Notes: a model not told the origin generated them from the letters alone. A DNA stretch of 64,000 bases from Paracoccaceae bacterium Fryx2 (GCA_032334235.1 JAVSGI010000005.1:1426001-1490000), one strand, 5' to 3'; counted from the stretch's first letter, positions 43,066 to 53,150 are shown. Numbers and translations: made by a program.

Positions 43066-43122
43066 ACCATTCCGCCCTACCCGTTAATCAAGGTAAACGG
43101 AAAGACGGAACATGGCGCAGCA

Positions 43123-44637
43123 ATGGTAGCCCGGGCCTTCACTGTGGCCTTCGAAGGCGTCGAGGCCCGCATCGTCGAGGTGCAATGCGCCATTGCGGCG
43201 GGCCTGCCCGCCTTTGCCATCGTCGGCCTGCCCGACAAGGCGGTGTCGGAGGCGCGCGAGCGGGTGCGCGCGGCGCTGGCATCAATGTCGATCGCGCTGC
43301 CCTCCAAGCGCATCACGGTGAACCTGTCGCCCGCCGATCTGCCCAAGGAAGGCTCGCATTTCGACCTGCCGATCGCGCTGGCGCTGCTGGCGGCGCTGGA
43401 GATCATCCCGAAGGACGAGGTCGAACATACCGTGGCGCTGGGTGAGCTGTCGCTCGACGGCCGCCTGATCCCGGTGATCGGCGCCCTGCCCGCCGCGATG
43501 GCGGCTGCCGAGGATGAACGCGCGCTCTTGTGCCCCAAGGCCTGCGGTGCCGAAGCGGCCTGGGTCGGCGCGACGCAGGTGCTGGCAGCCAATTCGCTGG
43601 ACGAGGTGGTGCGCCACTACACCGGCCAGTCGCCCCTGACCCCGGCCGAGGCGGGCGAGGTCCACGCCCTGCCGCAGGGCCGCGACCTGCGCGACGTGAA
43701 AGGGCAGGAACGCGCCAAGCGCGCGCTGGAAATCGCGGCCGCCGGTCGGCACCACATGCTGATGGTAGGCTCTCCCGGGTCGGGCAAGTCGATGCTGGCG
43801 GCGCGCCTGCCCGGCATCCTGCCGCCCCTGTCGGCGGTCGAGGCGCTGGAAACCTCGATGATCCACTCGCTGGCGGGGCTTCTGACCGAAGGCGGCATCA
43901 GCCGCGCCCGCCCCTTCCGCGAACCGCACCACACGGCCTCGCGGGCGGCCATCGTCGGCGGCGGCCGGGGGGCCAGGCCGGGCGAGATCAGCCTCGCGCA
44001 CAACGGCGTGCTGTTCATGGACGAGTTTCCCGAATTCCCGCGCGACGTGCTGGAAACCCTGCGCCAGCCGATCGAGACCGGCGAAATCGTGGTGGCCCGC
44101 GCCAATGCCCATGTGCGCTACCCCTGCCGCTTCCTGCTGGTCGCGGCGGCCAACCCGTGCAAATGCGGCTACCTGACCGACCCGGCGCGGGCCTGCGCCC
44201 GGGTGCCCGCCTGCGGCGAGGACTACCTCGGCCGGATCTCGGGGCCGCTGCTGGACCGGTTTGACTTGCGCATCGAGGTGCCGCCCGTGGCCTATACCGA
44301 CCTTGACCTGCCGTCGACGGGCGACACCTCGGCCACCATCGCCACCCGGGTGGGGGCGGCGCGGGCGCGCCAGACCCTGCGCTTCGCCGCACACCCCGAA
44401 GTGCGGGTGAACGCCGAAGCCGAAGGCGCGCTGCTTGAGGAGATCGCCACCCCGGATGCCGAAGGCCGGGCACTCCTGGCGCGGGTGGCCGAACGCTTCG
44501 GCCTGTCGGCGCGCGGCTATCACCGCGTGCTGCGGGTGGCACGCACCATCGCCGACCTGGACGGGGCGGCCAACGTGCGCCAGCCCCATGTTGCCGAGGC
44601 CGTCAGCTACCGCCTTGCGGTCGGCCCAAAGGGCTGA
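43123..44637 (+). CDS. comM: YifB/ComM family Mg-chelatase-like AAA+ ATPase
   Basis: This 504-residue protein has an N-terminal Lon-protease-like domain (residues 1-180, GLPAFAIVGLPDKAVSEARE), an AAA+ Mg-chelatase domain with Walker A GSPGSGKSMLAAR near residue 220 and Walker B VLFMDEFPEFPRDVLETL, and a C-terminal helical domain (LSARGYHRVLRVARTIAD). ComM promotes branch migration during natural transformation. CxC and C pairs in NPCKCGYLTDPARAC are typical. Confidence 0.94.
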   Translation: MVARAFTVAFEGVEARIVEVQCAIAAGLPAFAIVGLPDKAVSEARERVRAALASMSIALPSKRITVNLSPADLPKEGSHFDLPIALALLAALEIIPKDEVEHTVALGELSLDGRLIPVIGALPAAMAAAEDERALLCPKACGAEAAWVGATQVLAANSLDEVVRHYTGQSPLTPAEAGEVHALPQGRDLRDVKGQERAKRALEIAAAGRHHMLMVGSPGSGKSMLAARLPGILPPLSAVEALETSMIHSLAGLLTEGGISRARPFREPHHTASRAAIVGGGRGARPGEISLAHNGVLFMDEFPEFPRDVLETLRQPIETGEIVVARANAHVRYPCRFLLVAAANPCKCGYLTDPARACARVPACGEDYLGRISGPLLDRFDLRIEVPPVAYTDLDLPSTGDTSATIATRVGAARARQTLRFAAHPEVRVNAEAEGALLEEIATPDAEGRALLARVAERFGLSARGYHRVLRVARTIADLDGAANVRQPHVAEAVSYRLAVGPKG

Positions 44638-44645
44638 CGGCCGCG

Positions 44646-45590
44646 TCAGATGCCGCGCTTCGCCTCGATCACCTCCCAGATGCGGGCGGCGGCGTTGATG
44701 CCGCCGAACCGCTCCAGTTCCTGCAGGCCGGTGGGCGAGGTCACGTTGATCTCGGTCAGCCAGTTGCCGATCACGTCGATGCCCACGAAGATCTGGCCCT
44801 TGTCGCGCAGCACCGGGCCGATGGCGGCGCAGATTTCCAGATCACGCGGCGTCAGTTGCGCGGCCTCTGCCCGCCCGCCGACATGCATGTTGGATCGGGT
44901 CTCGCCCGCCTGCGGCACGCGGTTGATCGCCCCCACCGCCTCGCCATCGACCAGGATCACCCGCTTGTCACCCTTTGCGACATCGGGCAGGAACTTCTGC
45001 ACGATCAGCGGCTCGCGGCTCATGCCGGTGAACAGCTCGTGCAGCGAGGCAAGGTTGCGGTCATTGGGGTCCAGCCGGAACACCCCCGCCCCGCCATTGC
45101 CGTAGAGCGGCTTCAGGATGATGTCGCCATGCCGCGCCTTGAAGGACCGGATCGTCGCCAGATCGCGCGCGATCATCGTCGGGGGAATCAGCTCGGGAAA
45201 CCGCAGCACCAGCAGCTTTTCGGGCGAGTTGCGCACCCAGAACGGGTCGTTCACCACCAGCGTGCGCGGATGGATCATTTCGAGGATATGCGTGGTGGTG
45301 ATGTAGCCCATGTCGAACGGCGGGTCCTGCCGCAGCCAGACCACGTCGAAGTCGCCCAGATCGACCTCGGCCTCGGGGCCGTAGCTGACATGGTTGCCAA
45401 TCTCGCGCCGCAACTCGACCGGGAACCCCCGCGCCGTCACCCGGCCCTCGTCGAAGGCCAGCTTGTCGGGCGTATAGAAGAACAGCGCATGACCGCGCGC
45501 CTGCGCCTCCAGCGCAATGCGGAACGTGCTGTCGGCGTCGATATTGACGGACCCGATCGGATCCATCTGCAAGGCAACTTTCAGGGCCAT
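44646..45590 (-). CDS. gshB: glutathione synthetase
   Basis: This 314-residue ATP-grasp enzyme joins gamma-glutamylcysteine and glycine to form glutathione. It begins with the usual [20 protein letters not shown]. The ATP-grasp features are [37 protein letters not shown] split into shorter blocks, and the metal-binding [13 protein letters not shown]. It matches E. coli GshB in length. ATG 45590 was preferred; ATG 45596 is close by. A convergent neighbour, comM, ends 8 bp away. Confidence 0.95.
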   Translation of the reverse strand: MALKVALQMDPIGSVNIDADSTFRIALEAQARGHALFFYTPDKLAFDEGRVTARGFPVELRREIGNHVSYGPEAEVDLGDFDVVWLRQDPPFDMGYITTTHILEMIHPRTLVVNDPFWVRNSPEKLLVLRFPELIPPTMIARDLATIRSFKARHGDIILKPLYGNGGAGVFRLDPNDRNLASLHELFTGMSREPLIVQKFLPDVAKGDKRVILVDGEAVGAINRVPQAGETRSNMHVGGRAEAAQLTPRDLEICAAIGPVLRDKGQIFVGIDVIGNWLTEINVTSPTGLQELERFGGINAAARIWEVIEAKRGI

Positions 45591-45650
45591 CGGCATCTCC
45601 CGGCGTGATGCCCCTAAATGACGCAACCCCCGCCCGGTTGCAATGCAGCC

Positions 45651-46004
45651 TCAGGCGGCAAACGCATTCTCGAGAATCTCGATCCGGCCGACCGCATCGA
45701 CCAGCGCCACGTCGAACCGCGAGTCGGTGCCCTGCCCGCGCGGTTCCCCGGCCAGAAACTCCGACGCCGAGGCATAGATCCGCGCCATCTGGCGCGGGGT
45801 CAGATGTTCGGCGGCCATGGCATGGGTGGCGCTTTGCTTGACCTCGATGAAGATCACCCCGTCGCCATCGCGGGCGATCAGGTCGATCTCGCCGCCGGTG
45901 CCACGCCATCGCGTCGCGGCAATGCCCCGCCCGGACCGTTCATAAAGGCGCGCCACCGCCGCTTCCGCAGCCAACCCCGCGCGATGCGATACCAACCCGC
46001 TCAT
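45651..46004 (-). CDS. YraN family (UPF0102) nuclease-like protein
   Basis: This 117-residue protein has a PD-(D/E)xK-like core: RGIAATRWRGTGGEIDLIAR followed by GVIFIEVKQSATH, with the E-I-D and E-V-K residues characteristic of UPF0102/YraN. Its function is unsettled, though nuclease or Holliday-junction-resolvase-like activity has been suggested by fold. It overlaps rsmI by 4 nt and follows it, the common order in Proteobacteria. Confidence 0.9.
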   Translation of the reverse strand: MSGLVSHRAGLAAEAAVARLYERSGRGIAATRWRGTGGEIDLIARDGDGVIFIEVKQSATHAMAAEHLTPRQMARIYASASEFLAGEPRGQGTDSRFDVALVDAVGRIEILENAFAA

Positions 46005-46885
46005 TCCGCCTCCGCCAATCTCAAAGCCACCTGATAGACCTCGCGCCGGGGCAGACCCAAAGCCTCTGCCACCTGCGCCGCCGCATCCTTCACCGATTGC
46101 CCCTTCAAAGCCTGCAACAAGGCCCCCTCCAGCGTTTCCGAATCCGCCCGCACGCCATGCGCCCGGTCCACCACCACGACAATCTCGCCCTTCACCGCCC
46201 GGTCGGCGAAATCCCGGGCCAGATCGCTCAGCGTGCCGCGCGACACTTCCTCGAATCGCTTGGTCAGTTCCCGGCACACCGCCGCCTCCCGTTCCTTGCC
46301 GAACGCTACCGCCATTTCCCCTAATATTCTCCCAACGCGTTTCGGAGATTCGTAAAACACCAGCGTCGCGGGCACGCCCGCCAGTTCGGCCAGAAACTTC
46401 GCGCGGGCCCCGGCGGTGGGGGGCGGGAAGCCTGCGAACAGGAAGCGGTCGCTCGGCAGGCCCGCCACGGTCAGCGCGGCCAGCACGGCCGAGGGGCCGG
46501 GGGCGGCCAACACCGGGTGCCCCCCCGCTATCGCGGCCCGTGCCAGCTGATAGCCCGGATCGGCGACCAGTGGCGTGCCCGCCTCGGAGGCGTAGGCCAC
46601 CGACTTGCCATCTTCCAGCGCGCGCATCAGGCGCGGGCGCACCGCCTCGCCGTTGTGGTCGTGATAGGCCAGCAGCGGGCGCGACCCGAGGGCCACGCCA
46701 TGAATCTCCATCAGGTGGCGCAGGGTGCGGGTGTCTTCGGCGGCCAGCACATCGGCGGATGCCAGAATGTCCAGCGCCCGCAAGGTGATGTCGCGTGCCG
46801 CCCCGATCGGGGTCGCAACGAAATGCAGCCCCGGCGCAAGCGGCCGGGCCTGTGGCCGTGGATCGCCGATGGTCACTGCGGGCAC
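46001..46885 (-). CDS. rsmI: 16S rRNA (cytidine-1402-2'-O)-methyltransferase
   Basis: This 294-residue SAM-dependent enzyme methylates the ribose of C1402 in 16S rRNA. Family signatures are LHFVATPIGAARDITLRALD, AEDTRTLRHLM, VAYASEAGTPLVADPGYQL and FYESPKRVGRIL. The start codon is GTG 46885. It is divergent from the LpoA-like gene and is followed by yraN, a widely conserved arrangement. Confidence 0.95.
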   Translation of the reverse strand: MPAVTIGDPRPQARPLAPGLHFVATPIGAARDITLRALDILASADVLAAEDTRTLRHLMEIHGVALGSRPLLAYHDHNGEAVRPRLMRALEDGKSVAYASEAGTPLVADPGYQLARAAIAGGHPVLAAPGPSAVLAALTVAGLPSDRFLFAGFPPPTAGARAKFLAELAGVPATLVFYESPKRVGRILGEMAVAFGKEREAAVCRELTKRFEEVSRGTLSDLARDFADRAVKGEIVVVVDRAHGVRADSETLEGALLQALKGQSVKDAAAQVAEALGLPRREVYQVALRLAEAE

Positions 46886-46962
46886 CCTTCCAAAGTTTAC
46901 TTCCCCCGGCGGAACGCATAATCTGGCAAGGTTGCCGCGCCCATGGGATGAGGATTCCGTTC

Positions 46963-48144
46963 ATGTTGTCTGTTTTGAGTCTCGCCCGCAAGTCGCTGGG
47001 CCGAATGGCGGTCGCGCTGGCCGCTGCCGCGGTGACCGCCTGCACCCCGATGGGCACCGCCACCACCGCGGGCGGCCCCGCCATCGACACCTCGGCCCCG
47101 GTTCCGGTGGCGCTGCTGGTGCCCGCAGGCTCGGGCCAGGCCAGCGACGAGCTGCTGGCGCGCAGCCTGCAGAATGCCGCCCGGATGGCGATTGCCGACC
47201 TTGGCACGGTGAGAATCGACCTGCGGGTCTATCCGACCAGCGGCCAGCCCGGCCAGGCGCAGGCCATGGCGTCCAAGGCGATGGACGAAGGTGCCAAGAT
47301 CATCCTCGGCCCCGTCTTCGCGCAGGAAGCGAACGCCGTCGGCGTGGTGGCCGCCGCGCGCGGGGTCAACGTGCTCAGCTTCTCCAACAACACCGACATC
47401 GCGGGCGGCAACGTCTTCGTGCTGGGGCCGACCTTCCGCAACACCGCCGACCGGCTGGGGCGCTATGCCGTCCGGCAGGGCCAGAGCCGCGTGATGATCG
47501 TGCATGACCGGAACACGGCGGGCGAGCTTGGCCGGGCCGCGATCCAGCAGGGCGTGGCGCAGGCGGGCGGCACTGTGGTCGCGGTCGCCAGCTACGAATT
47601 CTCTCAGAACGGCATCGTGCAGGCGGTGCCCGGCATCGCCGCCACTGCGCGCAGCACCGGCGCGCAGGCGGTGTTCCTGACGGCCGACACCGCAGGCGCG
47701 CTGCCGCTGGTCACGCAACTGCTGCGCGACAATGGCGTCAACCCCGAGGCCACGCGCTTTGTCGGCCTTACCCGCTGGGACATCCCGTCCGCCACCCTCG
47801 GCCTTCCCGGCGTGCAGGGCGGCTGGTTCGCGCTACCCGACCCCTCGCTTTACCAGCAGTATACCGCGCGCTACCAGACGGCCTTCGGCGAGGCGCCGCA
47901 CCCGATTTCCGGCCTTGCCTATGACGGCATCGCGGCGATCGGCGGGCTGGTCAAGCAGGGCCGCACCAACGCCCTGACCGGGGCCGGGCTGACCCAGGGC
48001 TCCGGTTTCGTCGGCGTGAACGGCATCTTCCGGCTGCGCAGCGACGGAACCAACGAACGCGGTCTGGCCGTGGCGCAGATCCGCAACAACCAGGTGGTGG
48101 TCATTGATCCAGCCCCCCGCAGTTTCGGCGGTGCCGGCTTCTGA
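46963..48144 (+). CDS. LpoA-like penicillin-binding protein activator (lipoprotein)
   Basis: This 393-residue lipoprotein has a signal ending VTACTPMG, with the lipidated cysteine near residue 27. The mature part is a type 1 periplasmic-binding fold: PVPVALLVPAGSGQASDELL, AKIILGPVFAQEANAVGVVA, RVMIVHDRNTAGELGRAAI and GLAYDGIAAIGGLVKQG. In Proteobacteria, genes divergent from rsmI-yraN encode LpoA, which activates PBP1A. ATG 46963 has GAGGA 10 nt upstream; ATG 46948 is possible. Confidence 0.88.
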   Translation: MLSVLSLARKSLGRMAVALAAAAVTACTPMGTATTAGGPAIDTSAPVPVALLVPAGSGQASDELLARSLQNAARMAIADLGTVRIDLRVYPTSGQPGQAQAMASKAMDEGAKIILGPVFAQEANAVGVVAAARGVNVLSFSNNTDIAGGNVFVLGPTFRNTADRLGRYAVRQGQSRVMIVHDRNTAGELGRAAIQQGVAQAGGTVVAVASYEFSQNGIVQAVPGIAATARSTGAQAVFLTADTAGALPLVTQLLRDNGVNPEATRFVGLTRWDIPSATLGLPGVQGGWFALPDPSLYQQYTARYQTAFGEAPHPISGLAYDGIAAIGGLVKQGRTNALTGAGLTQGSGFVGVNGIFRLRSDGTNERGLAVAQIRNNQVVVIDPAPRSFGGAGF

Positions 48145-48181
48145 GCCGGCATCTCCGGCGCCCGTTCCCGAAGCCACGCCC

Positions 48182-50920
48182 ATGCTGCCGGAGGTCGAGA
48201 TCATCGACCCCCGCGCGCTATTGCTTGGCATCGCCGCCGAGCTCGGGGCGGGGGCCGTCACCGATGCCCGCGCCGCGCGCGCGCTGGTGGTGCGCCACCT
48301 GAACCAGGCAAGGATCCAGGGCAACGAGGCGCTGGCCGCCGCCTTTGCCGCCCGCCCGCGCGACGCCCGCGCCCTGATCGCGGCACAGTCCTGCCTGACC
48401 GACGGTCTGGTGACGGTGGCGCTGGACGTGGCCACCCGCCACCTGCACCCGCTGGCCAACCCCACCCAGTCCGAACGCATCGCCGTGCTGGCCGTGGGCG
48501 GCTATGGCCGCGCCGAGATGGCGCCGCATTCGGATGTTGACCTGCTGTTCCTGACCCCGTGGAAGATCACCCCCTGGGCGGAATCGGTGATCGAAAGCAT
48601 GCTTTACATGCTGTGGGATCTGCGCCTGAAGGTCGGCCACGCCAGCCGGACGGTGAAGGACTGCATCCGGCTGGGGCGGGAGGACATCACCATCCGCACC
48701 GCCCTGCTGGAATACCGCTTCGTCGCGGGCCACCAGCCGCTTGCGGCCGAACTTGGCGACCGGCTGCGCGCCGAGCTGTTCCGCAACACCGGCCCCGAGT
48801 TCATCGAGGCCAAGCTGGCCGAACGCGCCGAACGCCACAAGCGGCAGGGCGGGCAACGCTATGTGCTTGAACCCAACGTCAAGGAAGGCAAGGGCGGGCT
48901 GCGCGACCTTCAGACCCTGTACTGGATCGGCAAATACCTTCATGCCGTGCCATCCTCTGCGGGGCTGGTGGCGGCGGGCCTGTTCTCGCGCGACGAATAC
49001 GACACCTTCGCCCGGGCCGAGGAATTTCTCTGGGCGGTGCGCTGTCACCTGCATTACAGCAGCGGCCGCGCGATGGATCAGCTGACCTTCGACGCGCAGG
49101 TCGATGTTGCCGAACGCATGGGTTACCGCGATGCCGGCGGGCGGCGGGCGGTCGAAATCTTCATGCAGGACTATTTCCGCCACGCCACGCGGGTGGGCGA
49201 GCTGACCCGGGTGTTCCTGACCCAGCTCGAAGCCCGCCATGTGAAAAGCGAACCGGCGCTGATCGGCCTGTTCCGCCGCCGCAAGCCGGTGCGCCCCGGC
49301 TTCACCCTGGTGCAGGGCCGGATCGACGTCAGCGACGGTGCGGCCTTCCTGGCCGACAAGCTGAACCTGCTGCGCATCTTCGAGGAGGCGCTGCGCACCG
49401 GCTACCTGATCCACCCCGCCGCCATGCGGCTGATCGCGGCCAATCTTGCCCTGATCGACGACGAGATGCGGACCGACCGCGAGGCGGTGCGGATCTTCCT
49501 CGACCTGCTGCTGAAACACGGAAACCCCGACCGCGCCCTGCGCCGGATGAACGAGCTTGGCGTGCTGGGCGCCTTCATTCCCGAATTCGAGCCGATCGTC
49601 GCGATGATGCAGTTCAACGTCTATCACCACTACACGGTCGACGAGCACATCATCCAGTGCATCTCGACCCTGGCGCAGATCGAGCGCGGCGAGCTGGTCG
49701 AGGAACTGCCGATCGCCAGCCGCATCCTGACCGAAGGCATCAACCGCAAGGTGATCTATGTCGCCCTGCTGCTGCATGACATCGGCAAGGGCCGCCCCGA
49801 AGACCATTCGATCCTCGGCGCGCAGATCGCCCGGCGGGTCGTGGCCCGGCTGGGCCTGACCACCGACGAGGCCGAAACCGTCGAATGGCTGGTGCGCTAT
49901 CACCTGCTGATGTCCGACATGGCGCAGAAACGCGACATCAGCGACCCGCGCACGGTGCGCGATTTCGCCAAGGCGGTTAAGACGAAAAAGCGGCTGGACC
50001 TGCTGACCGTGCTGACGGTCTGCGACATCCGGGGCGTGGGGCCGGGCACCTGGAACAACTGGAAGGCCATGCTGCTGCGCAGGCTTTACCGCGACACGGC
50101 CACCGCGCTGGAAGGCGGGCTGGAAACCCTGAACCGCGAAAAGCGCGAGGACGAATCGAAGCGCCTGCTGCGCGAACGCCTGGCCGACTGGGATGCGAAG
50201 GATCTTCGGGTCGAAACCGCCCGGCACTACGCGCCCTACTGGCAGGGCCTGTCGACCGACACCCATGCCGTGTTCGCGCGCCTGCTGCTGGGCCTGTCGG
50301 AAAGCGAGATCCGCGTCGACCTGCATCCCGACCCCGACCGCGACGCGACGCGCGCCTGTTTCGCGCTGGCCGACCACCCCGGCATCTTCTCGCGGCTGGC
50401 GGGGGCGCTGGCGCTGGTGGGGGCCAACGTGGTCGATGCCCGCACCTACACCTCGAAGGACGGCTATGCGACTGCCGTGTTCTGGGTGCAGGACGCCGAC
50501 GGGCGCCCCTACGAGGTGGCGCGCCTCCCCCGGTTGCGGGCGATGATCGACAAGACCCTGAAGGGCGAGGTCGTGGCGCGCGAGGCGCTTAAGGACCGCG
50601 ACAGGATCAAGAAGCGCGACCGCGAATTCCGTTTCCCGACCCACATCACCTTCGACAACGAGGGCTCGGAAATCTACACCATCATCGAGGTCGACACCCG
50701 CGACCGCCCCGGCCTGCTGTATGACCTGACGCGCACGCTGGCGGCCAACAACATCTACATCGCCTCGGCGCTGATCGCGACCTATGGCGCGCAGGTGGTC
50801 GATGCCTTCTATGTCAAGGACATGTTCGGCCTGAAGCTGCACATCAAGGCCAAGCAGGAGGCGCTGGAGCGCAAGCTGCGCCAGGCCATCACCGACGGGG
50901 CGGAGCGCGCGCGCACATGA
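48182..50920 (+). CDS. glnD: [protein-PII] uridylyltransferase/uridylyl-removing enzyme
   Basis: This ~912-residue regulator senses glutamine and modifies PII proteins, controlling nitrogen metabolism. The nucleotidyltransferase motif is AVGGYGRAEMAPHSDVDLLF, the PII-associated domain follows (LEPNVKEGKGGLRDLQTL), and the HD phosphohydrolase motif is ALLLHDIGKGRPEDHS. Two C-terminal ACT domains (FSRLAGALALVGANVVDA; RPGLLYDLTRTLAANNIY) bind glutamine. ATG 48182 is preferred; a TTG at 48104 would overlap the upstream gene by 41 nt. It ends with an ATGA overlap with murJ. Confidence 0.95.
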   Translation: MLPEVEIIDPRALLLGIAAELGAGAVTDARAARALVVRHLNQARIQGNEALAAAFAARPRDARALIAAQSCLTDGLVTVALDVATRHLHPLANPTQSERIAVLAVGGYGRAEMAPHSDVDLLFLTPWKITPWAESVIESMLYMLWDLRLKVGHASRTVKDCIRLGREDITIRTALLEYRFVAGHQPLAAELGDRLRAELFRNTGPEFIEAKLAERAERHKRQGGQRYVLEPNVKEGKGGLRDLQTLYWIGKYLHAVPSSAGLVAAGLFSRDEYDTFARAEEFLWAVRCHLHYSSGRAMDQLTFDAQVDVAERMGYRDAGGRRAVEIFMQDYFRHATRVGELTRVFLTQLEARHVKSEPALIGLFRRRKPVRPGFTLVQGRIDVSDGAAFLADKLNLLRIFEEALRTGYLIHPAAMRLIAANLALIDDEMRTDREAVRIFLDLLLKHGNPDRALRRMNELGVLGAFIPEFEPIVAMMQFNVYHHYTVDEHIIQCISTLAQIERGELVEELPIASRILTEGINRKVIYVALLLHDIGKGRPEDHSILGAQIARRVVARLGLTTDEAETVEWLVRYHLLMSDMAQKRDISDPRTVRDFAKAVKTKKRLDLLTVLTVCDIRGVGPGTWNNWKAMLLRRLYRDTATALEGGLETLNREKREDESKRLLRERLADWDAKDLRVETARHYAPYWQGLSTDTHAVFARLLLGLSESEIRVDLHPDPDRDATRACFALADHPGIFSRLAGALALVGANVVDARTYTSKDGYATAVFWVQDADGRPYEVARLPRLRAMIDKTLKGEVVAREALKDRDRIKKRDREFRFPTHITFDNEGSEIYTIIEVDTRDRPGLLYDLTRTLAANNIYIASALIATYGAQVVDAFYVKDMFGLKLHIKAKQEALERKLRQAITDGAERART

Positions 50921-52461
50921 AGCCGATCCGTCTGGCAAGGGGCTTCCTGACGGTCGGAAGCTGGACGCTGCTGTCGCGCATCGTGGGCTTTGCCCGCGAC
51001 GTGATGATGGCGGCCTACCTTGGCGCCGGGCCGGTGGCCGAGGCGTTCCTGATCGCTTTTTCGCTGCCCAACATGTTCCGCCGGTTCTTTGCCGAGGGCG
51101 CGTTCAACATGGCCTTCGTGCCGATGTTCGCCAAGAAGGTCGAGGGCGGCGAGGATGCGGCCGGCTTTGCCTCGGATGCCTTCAACGGGCTGGCGGGGGT
51201 GCTGATCGTGTTCACCCTGCTGGGCACGCTGGCGATGCCCGGGCTGGTCTGGGCGATGGCCAGCGGCTTTGCCGGGGATGCGCGCTTCGACCTTGCGGTG
51301 ACCTTCGGGCGGATCGCCTTTTCCTACATCCTTTTCATCAGCCTGGTGGCGCTGCTGTCGGGCGTGCTGAACGCCTTCGGCCGCTTCACCGAGGCGTCGT
51401 TTGTGCCTGTGCTGATGAACCTGATGTTCATCGTGGCGATGCTGATCGCCGACCGCGCGGGCTGGGACATGGGGCTGACATTGGCCTGGACGGTGCCGGT
51501 GACCGGCATCGCACAACTGGCCTTCACCTGGTTCTTCGCGCGCCGGGCGGGCATCCGCATCCAGCTGCGCCTGCCCCGGATGACACCGGAACTGCGCCGC
51601 CTGGCGTGGATCGCCGGGCCTGCGGTGCTGGCGGGCGGGGTGGTGCAGATCAACCTGCTGGTGGGCCGGCAGGTGGCAAGCTTCACCGAGGGGGCGGTGG
51701 CCTGGCTGTCCTATGCCGACCGGCTGTATCAGTTGCCGCTGGGGGTGGTGGGCATCGCCATCGGCACGGTGCTGCTACCGGACCTGTCGCGCCGCCTGCG
51801 CGCGGGCGACGAGGAGGGCGGGCGCCACAGCTTCAACCGGGGCACCGAGTTTGCGCTGGCGCTGACCCTGCCCGCCGCCGTGGCGCTGGTGGTGATTGCC
51901 GAACCGCTGGTCTCGGTGCTGTTCCAGCGCGGCGCCTTCGGGCCGGACGATACCGCCAACACCGCGCTGGCGCTGGCGGCCTACGGGCTGGGCCTGCCCG
52001 CCTTCGTGCTGCAAAAGGTGCTGCAACCGCTTTACTATGCGCGTGAGGACACCCGGCGGCCGTTCCGCTTCGCCGTGCTGTCGATGGTGGTGAATGCGGG
52101 GCTGGCGGTGGGGCTGGTGCCGCTGATCGGCTTCATGGCGGCGGCGCTGGCCACCACGCTGTCGTCCTGGGTGATGGTCTGGCAACTCTGGCGCGGTTCG
52201 CGCGCCATGGGGTCGGCCTCGACGCTGGACGCCCGTTCGCGCCAGCGCCTGCCGCGCGTCGTGGTGGCTGCGGCCCTGATGGGCGGCTGCCTGTGGCTGG
52301 CGCTGCTGCCGCTGGGCCCTGCTCTCGCCACGCCCGGCCTGCGCTATCCGGCTCTGGCGGGACTGGTCGGGGCCGGGATCGTCAGCTACTTCGGGCTCGG
52401 CACGCTGATCGGGGCGTTCAGGCTGTCGGATTTCCGCACCATGCTGCGGCGCAAGGGCTGA
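50917..52461 (+). CDS. murJ: lipid II flippase MurJ
   Basis: This 514-residue integral membrane protein of the MOP superfamily flips lipid II across the inner membrane for peptidoglycan synthesis. Around 14 hydrophobic segments are visible. MurJ signatures are SRIVGFARDVMMAAYLG near residue 22, NMFRRFFAEGAFNMAFVPMF near residue 50, and the loop RLYQLPLGVVGIAIGTVLLP. It is coupled to glnD by a 4-nt overlap and convergent with the rhomboid-like gene. Confidence 0.95.
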   Translation: MKPIRLARGFLTVGSWTLLSRIVGFARDVMMAAYLGAGPVAEAFLIAFSLPNMFRRFFAEGAFNMAFVPMFAKKVEGGEDAAGFASDAFNGLAGVLIVFTLLGTLAMPGLVWAMASGFAGDARFDLAVTFGRIAFSYILFISLVALLSGVLNAFGRFTEASFVPVLMNLMFIVAMLIADRAGWDMGLTLAWTVPVTGIAQLAFTWFFARRAGIRIQLRLPRMTPELRRLAWIAGPAVLAGGVVQINLLVGRQVASFTEGAVAWLSYADRLYQLPLGVVGIAIGTVLLPDLSRRLRAGDEEGGRHSFNRGTEFALALTLPAAVALVVIAEPLVSVLFQRGAFGPDDTANTALALAAYGLGLPAFVLQKVLQPLYYAREDTRRPFRFAVLSMVVNAGLAVGLVPLIGFMAAALATTLSSWVMVWQLWRGSRAMGSASTLDARSRQRLPRVVVAAALMGGCLWLALLPLGPALATPGLRYPALAGLVGAGIVSYFGLGTLIGAFRLSDFRTMLRRKG

Positions 52462-52463
52462 CC

Positions 52464-53150
52464 CTAGCGCCGCCGCAGCTTCTCCACCACCCGGCCCCAC
52501 CCGCCGGGGCTGACCACGAACGACAGCACGAACCCGGCGGCAAAGCCCGCCAGATCGGCCACCCAGTCCATCCCGGCGCCGAACAGCAGCCCGAACAAAA
52601 GCTGTATCCCCAGCAGGATGCCGATCAGCGAAAAGGCGCGATACTGGTTCGCCCCCTTGGCGGCCAGATTGACCCACAAGAGGAAGGTGAAGGCCCCGAT
52701 CATGCCATAGACCGGCGGATAGCCCCCGATCAGCGCCGCCCCGGCCCCCGGCACCGCGGCGTAGGCCAGCGCCCCCGTGATGGCCGCGCCGAAGAACACC
52801 ACCAGCACCGCCCACCAGCGGAACACCTCGCCCACCATCTTGCCGAGCGCGAGCAGGATCACCACGGCAAACAGCGCATGGGTGAAATTGCCATGCACCA
52901 GCGGATAGCTGACCAGCCGCAGCATCCCCTGCCACGGGTATTGCCCCGCCTCCAGCATGGCGCGCATCAGGTCGGGCGAAAAGGCAAAGCGCTGCACCGC
53001 GTCCAGCCGCCAGCCCACCGCCTCGGGCCCGCCCACCAGCCCGCGCGACCCCAGCCCCAGTATCACCTCCATCGCGATGATCGGCAGCGCCAGCGCCCAG
53101 ACAACGGGCGGCAAGGGGTTCAGCGGCGGGGCGTTAAAGTCGCGGTTCAT
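52464..53150 (-). CDS. rhomboid-fold membrane protein lacking catalytic residues
   Basis: This 228-residue protein has six or seven transmembrane segments with the rhomboid layout: RLVSYPLVHGNFTHALFAVV near residue 80, the helix-4 region IGGYPPVYGMIGAF near residue 141, and VADLAGFAAGF near residue 197. Active rhomboids have GxSG in helix 4 and a histidine in helix 6. Here the serine position is Y144 with P-P following, and the histidine position is D199. It should therefore be an inactive (pseudoprotease) member. Role unknown. It lies convergent to murJ and upstream of, but divergent from, trpS. Confidence 0.85.
   Translation of the reverse strand: MNRDFNAPPLNPLPPVVWALALPIIAMEVILGLGSRGLVGGPEAVGWRLDAVQRFAFSPDLMRAMLEAGQYPWQGMLRLVSYPLVHGNFTHALFAVVILLALGKMVGEVFRWWAVLVVFFGAAITGALAYAAVPGAGAALIGGYPPVYGMIGAFTFLLWVNLAAKGANQYRAFSLIGILLGIQLLFGLLFGAGMDWVADLAGFAAGFVLSFVVSPGGWGRVVEKLRRR

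Noticed and set aside
44646-45626. Start of gshB at 45626
   Set aside because: The added residues ([10 protein letters not shown]) are not family-like; the conserved [10 protein letters not shown] start favours ATG 45590.
48218-50938. A 906-codon open frame opposite glnD
   Set aside because: Shadow of a long GC-rich gene; no motifs, and glnD is certain.
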